DNA from: Nocardiopsis potens DSM 45234
GTDB lineage: Bacteria > Actinomycetota > Actinomycetes > Streptosporangiales > Streptosporangiaceae
Length of the DNA stretch: 64,000 nt
Reading direction: 5' to 3'
Assembly: GCF_000341105.1 (NCBI RefSeq)
Contig: NZ_ANBB01000047.1
Span: 1 to 64,000 of the forward strand
In this document: positions 16,237 to 24,468 of the stretch, one piece after another
Numbering within the stretch: the first letter of the stretch is position 1
How the letters are laid out: every line of letters begins with the position of its first letter
Program-made: the position numbers and the translations under genes
Notes under the pieces: model-generated
Seen by the model: only the letters and a program-made list of their open reading frames with translations
Database searches by the model: none
Told to the model about the DNA's origin: nothing

Positions 16237-18864
16237 TCAGGCCAGGGTGTGCACGGGCCGGTCCTGGGCGGCCAGGGCGCCCAGTGCGTCGAGCCGGGCC
16301 TCCGGTCCGCCGAGGGCCCGGGAGACCCACTGCGCGGTGGAGAAGTGCCGGTGCAGCGGGTAGGACGCGTCCACGCCCAGCCCGCCGTGCAGGTGCTGGG
16401 CGGTGTAGAGGGCGTCCAGGGCCTGCTCGGTGGCGAGCAGCGCGGCCGACTCCAGCACCGAGGCGGTCTCCGCGGGGTCGGCGCCGCGCTCCAGCCGCCA
16501 CGCCCCGGCCCACAGCGCCGCGTCCAGGGCGCGCCCGGCCACGTAGACGTCGCCGACCTTCATGGTGACCGCCTGCAGTTCGGCGAGGGCCCGGCCGAAC
16601 TGGCGCCGGGTCCGCACGTGCTCGGTGGTCAGCTCCAGGGCGGCGGCCAGCGCGCCGGAGGCGGTGGCGGCCAGCGCGGCCAGCGCGCAGTGCCGCAGGG
16701 TGCGGGCGGCCGCGCCGGTGGTGTCCGCGCCGAGCAGGGCGGAGGCGGGAACGGGCACGCCGTCCAGGCCGACCCGCTCGCCGGCGGCGGTCAGCCCGGC
16801 CGCGTCCGCGGGGACCAGGAAGACCCCGGTGCCGCCGCCGTCCAGGGCGGCCGGGACGAGCAGGGTCCGCGCCGCTTCGGCGTCCGGGACCGGGGCGCGC
16901 ACTCCGTGCAGGCGGAAGCCGCCGCCGTCGGGGTGCGCGGACACCGGGGCGGGGCCGGTGAACCCGGCGGTCAGCAGGTGCTCCCCGGCGAGCACCGGGG
17001 CGAGCGCGGCGCGCTGCTCGTCGGTGCCGGCCATGGCGACCGGCAGCGCACCCAGGCCGAGCGCGGCCAGGGCGGGCACCGGCGCGGCGCGGGCGGCCGC
17101 CTCGCGGAGCACGATCGCGGTGCGCACCGCCCCCTGGGCGGCCGCCTCCAGCAGCCCGGTGCGGGCCATCGCGGCCCAGGCGCCGCCGCCCTCGCCCTCG
17201 CCGTCGAGCACCCGGCGGGCCAGGGCGCGCAGCTCCTCCTGCTCCTCGTCGAATCCGAAGTCCATGCGGCTCCTCAACAGGTAGCGGTCTCCGCGCCGCT
17301 CCCACACCGGGTCGGCGCAGTCGGTGCCCTCGGCGCCCAGCCGGCGCTTGAGGACCTTGTGCGAGGCGGTGAGCGGGAGCTCCGGGACGATCCGCAGGTA
17401 GTGCGGCGCCCACTTGGCCCCCAGGTCGGTGCGGCCGGCCAGGAACGCGGCGAACTCCCCGGGGTCGAACCGGGCGCCCTCGGCGAGCACCAGCGCGGCC
17501 ATCACCCGGTCGCCGGCCTGCGGGTCGGGCACCGGGTAGACGGCGGCGTCGGCGATCCGCGGGTGGCCGCGGAGCAGCTCCTCGATCGGCCCGGCGGCCA
17601 GGTTCTCGCCGTCCACCCGGAGCCGGTCGGGCTCCCGGCCGGCGAAGAACACCCACCCGCCGCCGTCCTGGTATGCCAGGTCGCCGCTGTGGAAGCGGCC
17701 GCCGCGCACTCGTTCGGCCCCCTCCCCGGTGTCCCCGTAGTAGCCCTCGAAGAGCCCGGTGCCGGCGGTGTTGACCAGTTCGCCGACGGCGCCGGGCGGG
17801 CAGGGCGCGCCGGTGTCCGGGTCGAGGATCGCCACGTCCGGGGGGAGTCGGCCCAGCGCTCCGGGCGGCCCGCCGGGGGAGGGGCGGATGGCGATGGCGT
17901 TCTCGCTGGAGCCGTAGGCGTCGACGACGCGGCAGCCGAACCGCTCGGCGAAGCGCCGCCGCGCCTCCGGCGGGGCCTCGTTGCCGAACGCGACCCGCAG
18001 CGGGTTGTCCGCGTCGTCCGGGCGCGGCTCGGTGGCGGCGGCGTAGGACAGGGCCTTGCCGACGTAGTGCAGGTAGGTGCAGCCGTACCGGCGCACGTCG
18101 CCGAGGAGGGCGGAGGCGGAGAACCGGCGGCGCAGCGCGATCGCCGCGCCGGAGGCCAGCGCCGGGGCCGCCGCGGCCAGCACCGCTCCGGAGTGGAAGA
18201 GCGGCATCGGGCAGTACACCGCGTCCTCGGGGCCCAGCCCCAGATCGGCGGCGATGGCCTCGCCGGGCAGGGTGATCTTGCGGTGGCTGAACCGGACCGC
18301 GCGCGGGCGGCCCGAGGTGCCCGAGGTGAACACCAGCATGACCAGCGCCGCGGGATCATCGGGGTCGCCGGGGGCGCCCGGCGGCGCGGCCGGGGCGCCG
18401 CGGGCGAAGTCGGCGGCGTCGTGCAGCGGCAGCCCGGTGGCCCGGGCGAGGTCGGTTGCCGCGGATTCCGTAGCGGCCCCGGCCAGCAGAACATTACAAT
18501 CTGTAGCGTCGACGTCACGGGTGAGTTCGGCGGTGGAGCGCGTGGTGTTCAGGGCGACCAGGACGCTTCCGGAGAGCGCCGCTCCGCCGAGCAGGAAGAG
18601 CATCTCCGGGGTGTTGTCCAGCAGGACGCCGACGTGCGGGCGGTCCCGCGCGGCGGCGCCGTGCGGACGGCTCCGCGCGGCCCTGTCCTGCGGATGCCTC
18701 CGCAGGGCTCTGTCTTGCGGATGCCTCCGCAAGGCGGTGGCATGGCGCCGGCACTGCTCGGCGAACTCCGGCCAGGTCCAGGTGGAGTCCTCGAAGTGCA
18801 GGGCGGGGCGGTCGTCGCGGGCGCGGGCGGCCAGTAGGGAGGTCAGGGTATGCGGGCGCGTCAT
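16237..18864 (-). CDS. Acyl-CoA synthetase (FadD17-like) fused to acyl-CoA dehydrogenase (FadE28-like)
   Basis: One uninterrupted 875-codon frame encodes two enzymes. Residues 1-~525 are an AMP-forming acyl-CoA ligase: P-loop TSGTSGRP at 180-187, YGSSENAIA, HSGDLAY, and hinge/C-domain LKRRL. Residues 534-875 are an acyl-CoA dehydrogenase of FadE28 type: MDFGFDEEQEEL start, RRQFGRALAELQAV, and HLHGGLGVDASYPLHRHF near the end. Met534 (ATG 17265) is preceded by GAGGAG four bases upstream, so the dehydrogenase (16237-17265, 342 aa) may also be made separately. Residues ~44-70 contain a three-copy 27-bp repeat insertion. It heads the igr-like operon behind a KstR-like site. A ligase supplying the CoA thioester plus ChsE1 would fit steroid side-chain entry. 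Confidence 0.88.
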   Translation of the reverse strand: MTRPHTLTSLLAARARDDRPALHFEDSTWTWPEFAEQCRRHATALRRHPQDRALRRHPQDRAARSRPHGAAARDRPHVGVLLDNTPEMLFLLGGAALSGSVLVALNTTRSTAELTRDVDATDCNVLLAGAATESAATDLARATGLPLHDAADFARGAPAAPPGAPGDPDDPAALVMLVFTSGTSGRPRAVRFSHRKITLPGEAIAADLGLGPEDAVYCPMPLFHSGAVLAAAAPALASGAAIALRRRFSASALLGDVRRYGCTYLHYVGKALSYAAATEPRPDDADNPLRVAFGNEAPPEARRRFAERFGCRVVDAYGSSENAIAIRPSPGGPPGALGRLPPDVAILDPDTGAPCPPGAVGELVNTAGTGLFEGYYGDTGEGAERVRGGRFHSGDLAYQDGGGWVFFAGREPDRLRVDGENLAAGPIEELLRGHPRIADAAVYPVPDPQAGDRVMAALVLAEGARFDPGEFAAFLAGRTDLGAKWAPHYLRIVPELPLTASHKVLKRRLGAEGTDCADPVWERRGDRYLLRSRMDFGFDEEQEELRALARRVLDGEGEGGGAWAAMARTGLLEAAAQGAVRTAIVLREAAARAAPVPALAALGLGALPVAMAGTDEQRAALAPVLAGEHLLTAGFTGPAPVSAHPDGGGFRLHGVRAPVPDAEAARTLLVPAALDGGGTGVFLVPADAAGLTAAGERVGLDGVPVPASALLGADTTGAAARTLRHCALAALAATASGALAAALELTTEHVRTRRQFGRALAELQAVTMKVGDVYVAGRALDAALWAGAWRLERGADPAETASVLESAALLATEQALDALYTAQHLHGGLGVDASYPLHRHFSTAQWVSRALGGPEARLDALGALAAQDRPVHTLA
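18661..18741 (-). repeat. Three tandem 27-bp hairpin repeats inside the CoA-ligase gene
   Basis: Three 27-bp units start at 18661, 18688 and 18715. Each holds a hairpin with a 4-base loop. Units 2 and 3 have perfect 8-bp arms, CCTGCGGA/TCCGCAGG and CTTGCGGA/TCCGCAAG, with paired C-to-T and G-to-A changes. Unit 1 is GTGCGGA/TCCGCGC. In protein they add Arg-rich 9-residue repeats (RRHPQDRAL) between conserved ligase segments. Confidence 0.85.
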
Positions 18865-18926
18865 GGGCGGCTCCCTGCGTTCGCCGTGCTCGCCGGTGTC
18901 CGGCCGTCGCGCCCCGGCCGGCTAAG

Positions 18927-18940
18927 TAGAACAGATTCTA
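18927..18940 (-). promoter_or_regulatory. KstR-like operator before the igr-like operon
   Basis: TAGAACAGATTCTA matches the mycobacterial KstR motif TNNAACNNGTTNNA except for ATT in place of GTT. It lies 63 bases upstream of the ligase/dehydrogenase fusion start, between that gene and the divergent kstR-type gene. Confidence 0.65.
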
Positions 18941-19057
18941 GTAGGTGTCGCCCGATCCGGGAAGAGGATTCCCCAAGGGTTGGTCATACCGCTGCAACAT
19001 CGCTCGATGAGGTCTTCTCCACAGTTGTCGAAGGCTGAACTCGTGGGCGATCCTTGG

Positions 19058-19085
19058 ATAACGTGTTCTTATAAGTGTTCTTATG
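19058..19085 (+). promoter_or_regulatory. Operator/promoter region of the kstR-type gene
   Basis: AACGTGTTCT at 19061-19070 is the core of the KstR motif (AACNNGTT). It is followed by GTGTTCTTAT repeated at 19075, giving two overlapping palindromes, CTTATAAG and ATAAG-TGTT-CTTAT. This AT-rich patch 30-55 bases before the regulator start is a likely autoregulatory site. Flanking bases T and A of the full motif are not matched. Confidence 0.55.
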
Positions 19086-19114
19086 GGCGGACGACGCAGG
19101 ATGGGGGAGGCACC

Positions 19115-19714
19115 GTGGCGGTCCAGGCGCCGATGGGGATGCGATCGCGGAGTCAGAACCAGCGCCGCAAGCGGATCGTGCAGACCGCGGCCGCCCTCGC
19201 GCTGCGCGGCGGCGTCGAGGCGATGCAGATGCGCACGGTGGCCGAGCGCGCGGGTGTCGCGCTGGGCACGCTCTACCGGTACTTCCCCTCCAAGATGGAC
19301 CTCGTGGTCGCGGTGGTCACCGAGGAGCTGGACCTGCTGGAGGCCAGTATCGGCCGCCGGCCGCCGGCCGACGAGGGGGCCGCCGGGCGCACCGTGGACG
19401 TGCTGATGCGCGCCACCCGGGGGCTGATGCGCGAGCCGGAGCTGGCCGACGCGCTGGTCCGATCGCTGATCATGGCCGAGGTCAAGACCGAGCTGGGGCA
19501 GCGCATCACCGACCTGCTGTGGCGGGTGGCCTTCGGCGGCGCGGAACCGGAGGGCGCCGAGCCGGACCGGGAGGGGACCGAGTACATCCTGGTCGGGTCG
19601 CTGGCCAGCGTGTGGATCTTCGAACTGCTGGAGATCCTCAAGGGGCACCGGGACGTGGAGCAGGTCCAGCAGCGGCTGGCCGTGGCCGCGGACCGGTTGT
19701 TCGCCGGTTCCTGA
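19115..19714 (+). CDS. kstR: KstR-type TetR-family repressor of steroid/lipid catabolism
   Basis: A 199-residue TetR regulator. The DNA-binding N-terminus (RRKRIVQTAAALALRGG...MQMRTVAERAGVALGTLYRYFPSK) closely resembles mycobacterial KstR (RRKRI, GGYEAVQMR, GTLYRYFPSK), which controls cholesterol catabolic genes and is released by steroid acyl-CoA. The C-terminal ligand domain is more divergent. GTG 19115 has GGGGGAGG four bases upstream; a longer in-frame start at 18980 has no ribosome site and would cover the operator. It lies between the igr-like operon (minus) and fadA5 (plus), with KstR-like sites on each side, so local control is well supported. Effector not shown. Confidence 0.85.
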   Translation: MAVQAPMGMRSRSQNQRRKRIVQTAAALALRGGVEAMQMRTVAERAGVALGTLYRYFPSKMDLVVAVVTEELDLLEASIGRRPPADEGAAGRTVDVLMRATRGLMREPELADALVRSLIMAEVKTELGQRITDLLWRVAFGGAEPEGAEPDREGTEYILVGSLASVWIFELLEILKGHRDVEQVQQRLAVAADRLFAGS

Positions 19715-19766
19715 ATCGGGTTCTGGCAGGCCGAAACCACGACGCAACGTTCCCCTGGCTCTGAAC

Positions 19767-19780
19767 TAGAACCGGTTATA
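19767..19780 (+). promoter_or_regulatory. KstR-like operator before fadA5
   Basis: TAGAACCGGTTATA is an exact match to the KstR motif TNNAACNNGTTNNA. It lies 40 bases before the fadA5 ATG and overlaps a TATAGT -10-like hexamer, so binding would block initiation. Confidence 0.75.
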
Positions 19781-19781
19781 G

Positions 19782-20951
<1,170 letters not shown>

Positions 20952-20991
20952 AGCCCGCTCGGACGGCCGCCACCGGCCCCCGCCCCCGCCC

Positions 20992-21041
20992 CGATGATCT
21001 TGGCGATGCGGAGGTGCCAGAGCCCCTTGCCGTCAAGCGGC
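20992..21041. repeat. REP-like palindrome copy downstream of fadA5 (degenerate)
   Basis: CGATGATCTTGGCGATGCGG (20992-21011) matches the left arm of the perfect palindrome at 60337-60400 with few changes. A decayed right arm (CCCCTTGCCGTCAAG) follows after a short loop containing CAGAG. It lies 40 bases after the fadA5 stop, as expected for a gene-end hairpin. Confidence 0.65.
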
Positions 21042-21097
21042 CGTTGCAGCGAGGAACCCGGAGAGGGACGAACGACAAGAGGTACCCCACCCGGCTG

Positions 21098-21450
21098 CGG
21101 CGCCCCACGGGGTGCAGGTTCAAGCTGGCGGCGAAGGCGGGGAGGGGGACCGGCCGGTCGGTCCGGCGCGGCGCCCCGCGAAGTGCAGGTTCAGACCGGC
21201 GGCGACGGCAGCGGCAGGGGCGGGGCGGGGTGGTCGCCCGGGTGCCGGGCCCCACGGGGCGAGGGTTCAAGCAGGCAGCGACGGCGGGAGGGGGACCGGC
21301 TGGTCGGTCGGGCGCGGCGCTCCGCGGAGCGAAGGTCCAAGCTGGCGGCGAAGGTGGGGAGGGCGTGCCGGCTGGTCGGTCCGGCGCGGCGCCTCACGGG
21401 GCCGGGGTTCAAGCGGGCGGCGAGGGCGGGAGAGGGCGGGGCGCCGCGTT
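21098..21450 (+). repeat. Repeat array, arm A: five tandem ~70-bp units
   Basis: Five units start at about 21098, 21169, 21246, 21315 and 21387 (69-77 bp each). Each begins CGGCGCCCCACGGGG or a variant, then GGGTTCAAGC, then GGCGGCGA-GGCGG-GAGG and GACCGGCCGGTCGGTC. Unit 2 is the most divergent. The sequence reads open in several frames because it lacks A/T, but codon use does not support a protein. Confidence 0.85.
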
Positions 21451-21541
21451 CACCGGCCAGGCCCGGGCGCGTGCTCCCGCCGAGGGGGGTTATATCCCGT
21501 ATGCCGGGTTCGCGGCGGGGGTCGAGCGGAGGCAGGGGCGG

Positions 21542-21837
21542 CCTGCGCACCGCGAGAGCACCCCGATTACATCTACCAGCGAGTAGTAAGTCTCGAAGCC
21601 CCCACCGCCCCCTTATCGATTACCCAGAGTAGCCAAAGCAGGGCCTCCTGGGAGGGCAAAAGCGACATCCCGCCCCAGCGCCGCCCCTGCCCGGGTTCCG
21701 GCCCCCTGCCTTGCGGCCTTGCGGGCGGCTCGAACCCCTCACCACCGGCCCGAACAAGGCGATCCGGGCCTCCCGGGGGCCGATCCGGCCCGGGATGCGC
21801 GCCCGGGAATCACCGGGGTGCTCTCGCGGTGCGCAGG
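21542..21837. repeat. Inner perfect 24-bp inverted repeat
   Basis: CTGCGCACCGCGAGAGCACC at 21543-21562 is part of a 24-bp block (21542-21565) whose exact reverse complement stands at 21814-21837, 248 bases away. It lies in the spacer between the two repeat-array arms. The spacer (21451-21982) has no supported gene and includes the relatively AT-richer stretch 21565-21665. Confidence 0.8.
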
Positions 21838-21982
21838 GCGCCCCACACCGCCATCACCCTGAGTATTCGCCCAGGTCAAAGAGGTGCAGCGGTTTCAGCG
21901 GCGGCCGGCCCCGGCGCCCGGGGCGACGCGGGCACGGCGAACCCGCCGCCCCGGCCCACCCCGGCCGCCCCGCCCGCTCTGC

Positions 21983-22432
21983 CGCACCCGACCGACCGGC
22001 CGGTCCCCACCGCCGCCTTCGCTGCCTGCTTGAACCCCCGCCCCGTGGGGCCCGGCACCCGGGCGACCATCTGCACCCCGCCCCTACCGCTGCCGTCGCC
22101 GCCGGTCTGAACCTGTACTCCGCGGGGCGCCGCGCCCGACCGACCGGCCGGTGCCCACCCACCGCCTTCGCCGCCCGCTTGAGCCCCTGCCCCGTGGGGC
22201 GCTGCACCCGACCGACTGGCCGGTGCCCCTTCCCGCCTTCGCTGCCTGCCTGAGCCCTCGCCCCCTGGGGGCCGCGCCCGACCGACTGGCCGGTCCCCAC
22301 TGCTGCCGTCGCCGCCTGCTTGAACCCCCGCCCCGTGAGGCGCCGCGCCCGGGTGACCGCCTCCGCCACGCCCCCACCTGCGCCGTCGCCGCCAGCCTGG
22401 ACCTTCGCTCCGTGGGGCGCCGCGCCCGACTG
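21983..22432 (-). repeat. Repeat array, arm B: six units in inverted orientation
   Basis: About six 70-77-bp units, each the reverse complement of the arm A unit: GACCGACCGGCCGGTCCCC, then GCCTGCTTGAACCC (complement of GGGTTCAAGC), then CGCCCCGTGGGGCG. They run to 22432 and are followed by CGACTGACCGACCAG. With arm A this makes an 11-unit head-to-head array of 1.3 kb between the convergent fadA5 and sigma-like genes. Confidence 0.85.
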
Positions 22433-22504
22433 ACCGACCAGTGGCTCCCCCTGTCCTCTGGTCTGCGGTGTTGCAACGGATGCTGGAAACCAACCGCTCC
22501 GATG

Positions 22505-22527
22505 CCCCTGCAACGTCAAGAGCATCG
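22505..22527. repeat. REP-like arm downstream of the sigma-like gene
   Basis: The minus strand reads CGATGCTCTTGACGTTGCAG, two changes from the arm of the 60337 palindrome. It lies 37 bases beyond the stop of the minus-strand sigma-like gene, the same distance as the copies after fadA5 and the VTT protein gene. A clear second arm is not seen. Confidence 0.6.
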
Positions 22528-22563
22528 TTCGCCCGGGGGCGGCGGAGTGCGGGCGTCCGGCGG

Positions 22564-23772
22564 TCATTCAGGGGTGAAGAACCGGGCGATGCCGTCCAGG
22601 AGCCGGGTGACCGGTCCCGCCGCCGGAGGGTCTTCGGCGGGGGGCGGGGCGGTGCCGCTCGGTTCGGGGGGAGGGGGAGCGGGGTCGGCGGTGCGGGACG
22701 GCTCGGGGGCCGGCTCCTCCGGTGCGGCCGGCGGGGCGGACGGGCCGCCCGTCGGGGCGGCGCCCGGCTCCCCGGTCCTCCCGGATTCCCCGGAGTCCGG
22801 TTCGCCGCCGGGCGAGGCGGCGGCGGAGGGTCCCGTCCGGGGCGAGGGCGCCTCGCCGGGGGTGTCCCCGGGATCGGCGGGCGCGGTGGACCGGGCGGTG
22901 GCCGGTGCGCCGGTGCCGATCGGCGGCGGGCCCGCGCCGGCCACCGTGCCCGGGCCGCTGAGCAGCACCGCCGCCGAGAGCATCAGCGCCAGTGCGACCG
23001 TGACCAGGCCGGAGACCGCCGCCCAGGACCAGGCCCGGTGCTCGTCGCGGGCCTGCTCGGGGCGGAGCGGGACGCCCACGTCGGCGGTGGTCACCCGGTC
23101 TCCGGGCAGCGGCCGGGGCGCCTGCTCGCGGGGCTCCTCCGCGGCCCCGGCCGGCCCGGGGGCCGCCTCCGGCCCGGCGGGGCGGTCCGCTTCGCGGCGG
23201 CGGTGCAGCGGGAACCCGTCGGGGCCCAGCGGGCGCATCTCCCCGGCGGCCTCGGCCGCCTCCGCGCGGCCGCCGAGCGGGCCGGAGAGCAGGCCGGGCG
23301 GCGGTCCGGGCGGCTCCAGCAGCGCCAGGGCGGCGGCCGGGTCGGGCAGCAGTTCGGCGGCGCGCCGCTCGGCCGCGCGGCACAGCTCGCCGCAGGTCTC
23401 CCGGTCCAGCCCGCAGACCTTGGCGATCTGGGAGGCGGTCAGCCCGTGCCGCAGGTGGAGTTCGAGCATCTCGCGGGAGCTGGGCGGCAGCCCGGCGAGC
23501 ATCTGCGCGACCGGCCGCTCCTCGGCGGAGGCCGCCAGGGCGGCATAGGGGGAGGCGGCGGCGAACCCGTGGCGCCGGCAGGCGGTGCGCGCCAGCGCGA
23601 ACAGCCACGGCTGCAGGTCGTCGGGGTCGGAGAGCTCGCCGGCCAGCCGCGGCGCGGCCAGCAGGGCGCGCCGCAGCGCGGCCTCCGCCGCCTGCGGGCC
23701 GACCAGGGACCAGCAGTACCGGTACAGGGCGGGGGCGAAGGCGTCGTAGCGCCGCTCCGGCTCCGTCGTCAT
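22564..23772 (-). CDS. Membrane-anchored sigma-70-family-like protein with Pro-rich tail
   Basis: A 402-residue protein. Residues ~10-75 resemble a shortened sigma region 2, with PWLFALARTACRR. Residues ~92-140 are a sigma region 4 helix-turn-helix (LPPSSREMLELHLRHGLTASQIAKVCGL). A linker is followed by one membrane helix at ~247-271 (WAAVSGLVTVALALMLSAAVLL) and a ~130-residue Pro/Ala/Gly-rich tail, probably outside the cell. A sigma factor tethered to the membrane by its own helix differs from ordinary ECF sigma/anti-sigma pairs, and no separate anti-sigma gene is adjacent. Whether it binds core polymerase is unknown. Confidence 0.78.
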   Translation of the reverse strand: MTTEPERRYDAFAPALYRYCWSLVGPQAAEAALRRALLAAPRLAGELSDPDDLQPWLFALARTACRRHGFAAASPYAALAASAEERPVAQMLAGLPPSSREMLELHLRHGLTASQIAKVCGLDRETCGELCRAAERRAAELLPDPAAALALLEPPGPPPGLLSGPLGGRAEAAEAAGEMRPLGPDGFPLHRRREADRPAGPEAAPGPAGAAEEPREQAPRPLPGDRVTTADVGVPLRPEQARDEHRAWSWAAVSGLVTVALALMLSAAVLLSGPGTVAGAGPPPIGTGAPATARSTAPADPGDTPGEAPSPRTGPSAAASPGGEPDSGESGRTGEPGAAPTGGPSAPPAAPEEPAPEPSRTADPAPPPPEPSGTAPPPAEDPPAAGPVTRLLDGIARFFTPE

Positions 23773-24468
23773 CAGGGGCGTCCTCCGCGGTAGGACCCGA
23801 CGCTAGCCGGACCGGTACCGGCGCGCTCGCGGAGTCGGCGATGTGTGTCCCGACGGTGAGGAGTTCGTTACCGTCCTCCCGATATCGGCCCCGTGGGCAG
23901 GGCGCCCGGGGCGCCGCGCGCCGCCGCGGCCGCCCCGGTGCGGAACGCCCGGTTCGTCCCCGGGGGGAATTCCAGGTGCCGCCGGAGCGGGTGCGGCGGG
24001 GACGCGGATCCGCCGCGCCGCACCGGGTCCCGGGCCGGTGCCGGGCGATGGGCGCCGGAGATCGCCTCGCTGCCGCCTTCCTCCGCCTTCCTCCCGGGAT
24101 GATTCCGGCGTTGCGGGGGGCAGGGGCCCCGCTCCGGGGCGGGCTCTTCCCACCGGTGGTCCGGGGCGCCGGCCGCGGCTCTGCGCTCGCCCCGGGGCGG
24201 GGCGGTGGGTGCCGGAGGACGCCTCGCGGCCGCCTTCCCCTCGGGACTCTCGGTGTCACGGAGGTGCGGGGCGTCGGCGGGAGGTGCGCGGACCGGCCGC
24301 CGGCGGCGCCCCGCCGGAGCACGGTTCCGGGGCCGCCGGCCGCGGCTCCGTGATCGCCCCGCGGTCGCCCCGGGGCGGGGCCGGGTGGTGTCGCCCCGGG
24401 GCGGGCTCTTCAAGGATCCGCCGCACCGGGCCCCGTAGCGGGGCCGGGGCGGCCGAGGCGGCGGGGGC
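23773..24468. other. Non-coding region between sigma-like gene and nadA
   Basis: About 700 very GC-rich bases with no supported gene. It holds degenerate direct repeats (GCCGGAGATCGCCTCGC near 24055 and GCCGGAGGACGCCTCGC near 24212), several GCCCCGGGGCGGG palindromes (24190-24400), and a REP-like arm GATGATTCCGGCGTTGCGGG at 24098-24117. The promoter of the minus-strand sigma-like gene must lie near its left end. Confidence 0.5.
24427..24447 (-). terminator. Hairpin after nadA
   Basis: GGCCCCG-TAG-CGGGGCC (24429-24445), flanked by further G/C pairing, lies 24 bases beyond the nadA stop on the minus strand. No T-tract is present, as is common in actinobacteria. Confidence 0.55.

Noticed and set aside
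21098-22432. GGTTCAAGC blocks resembling the tRNA T-arm
   Set aside because: No acceptor or anticodon stem at the right spacing in any unit; the block is part of the ~70-bp repeat.
20992-22527. Terminal inverted repeats of a 1.5-kb transposon
   Set aside because: The two flanking arms are better explained as gene-end palindromes of the two convergent genes, because the same sequence follows the VTT gene as a compact hairpin; there is no transposase and no visible target duplication.
21112-22567. Several long frames (up to 332 codons) in the repeat array
   Set aside because: Repetitive Gly/Arg/Ala sequence open in most frames on both strands; no codon bias, ribosome site or domain.
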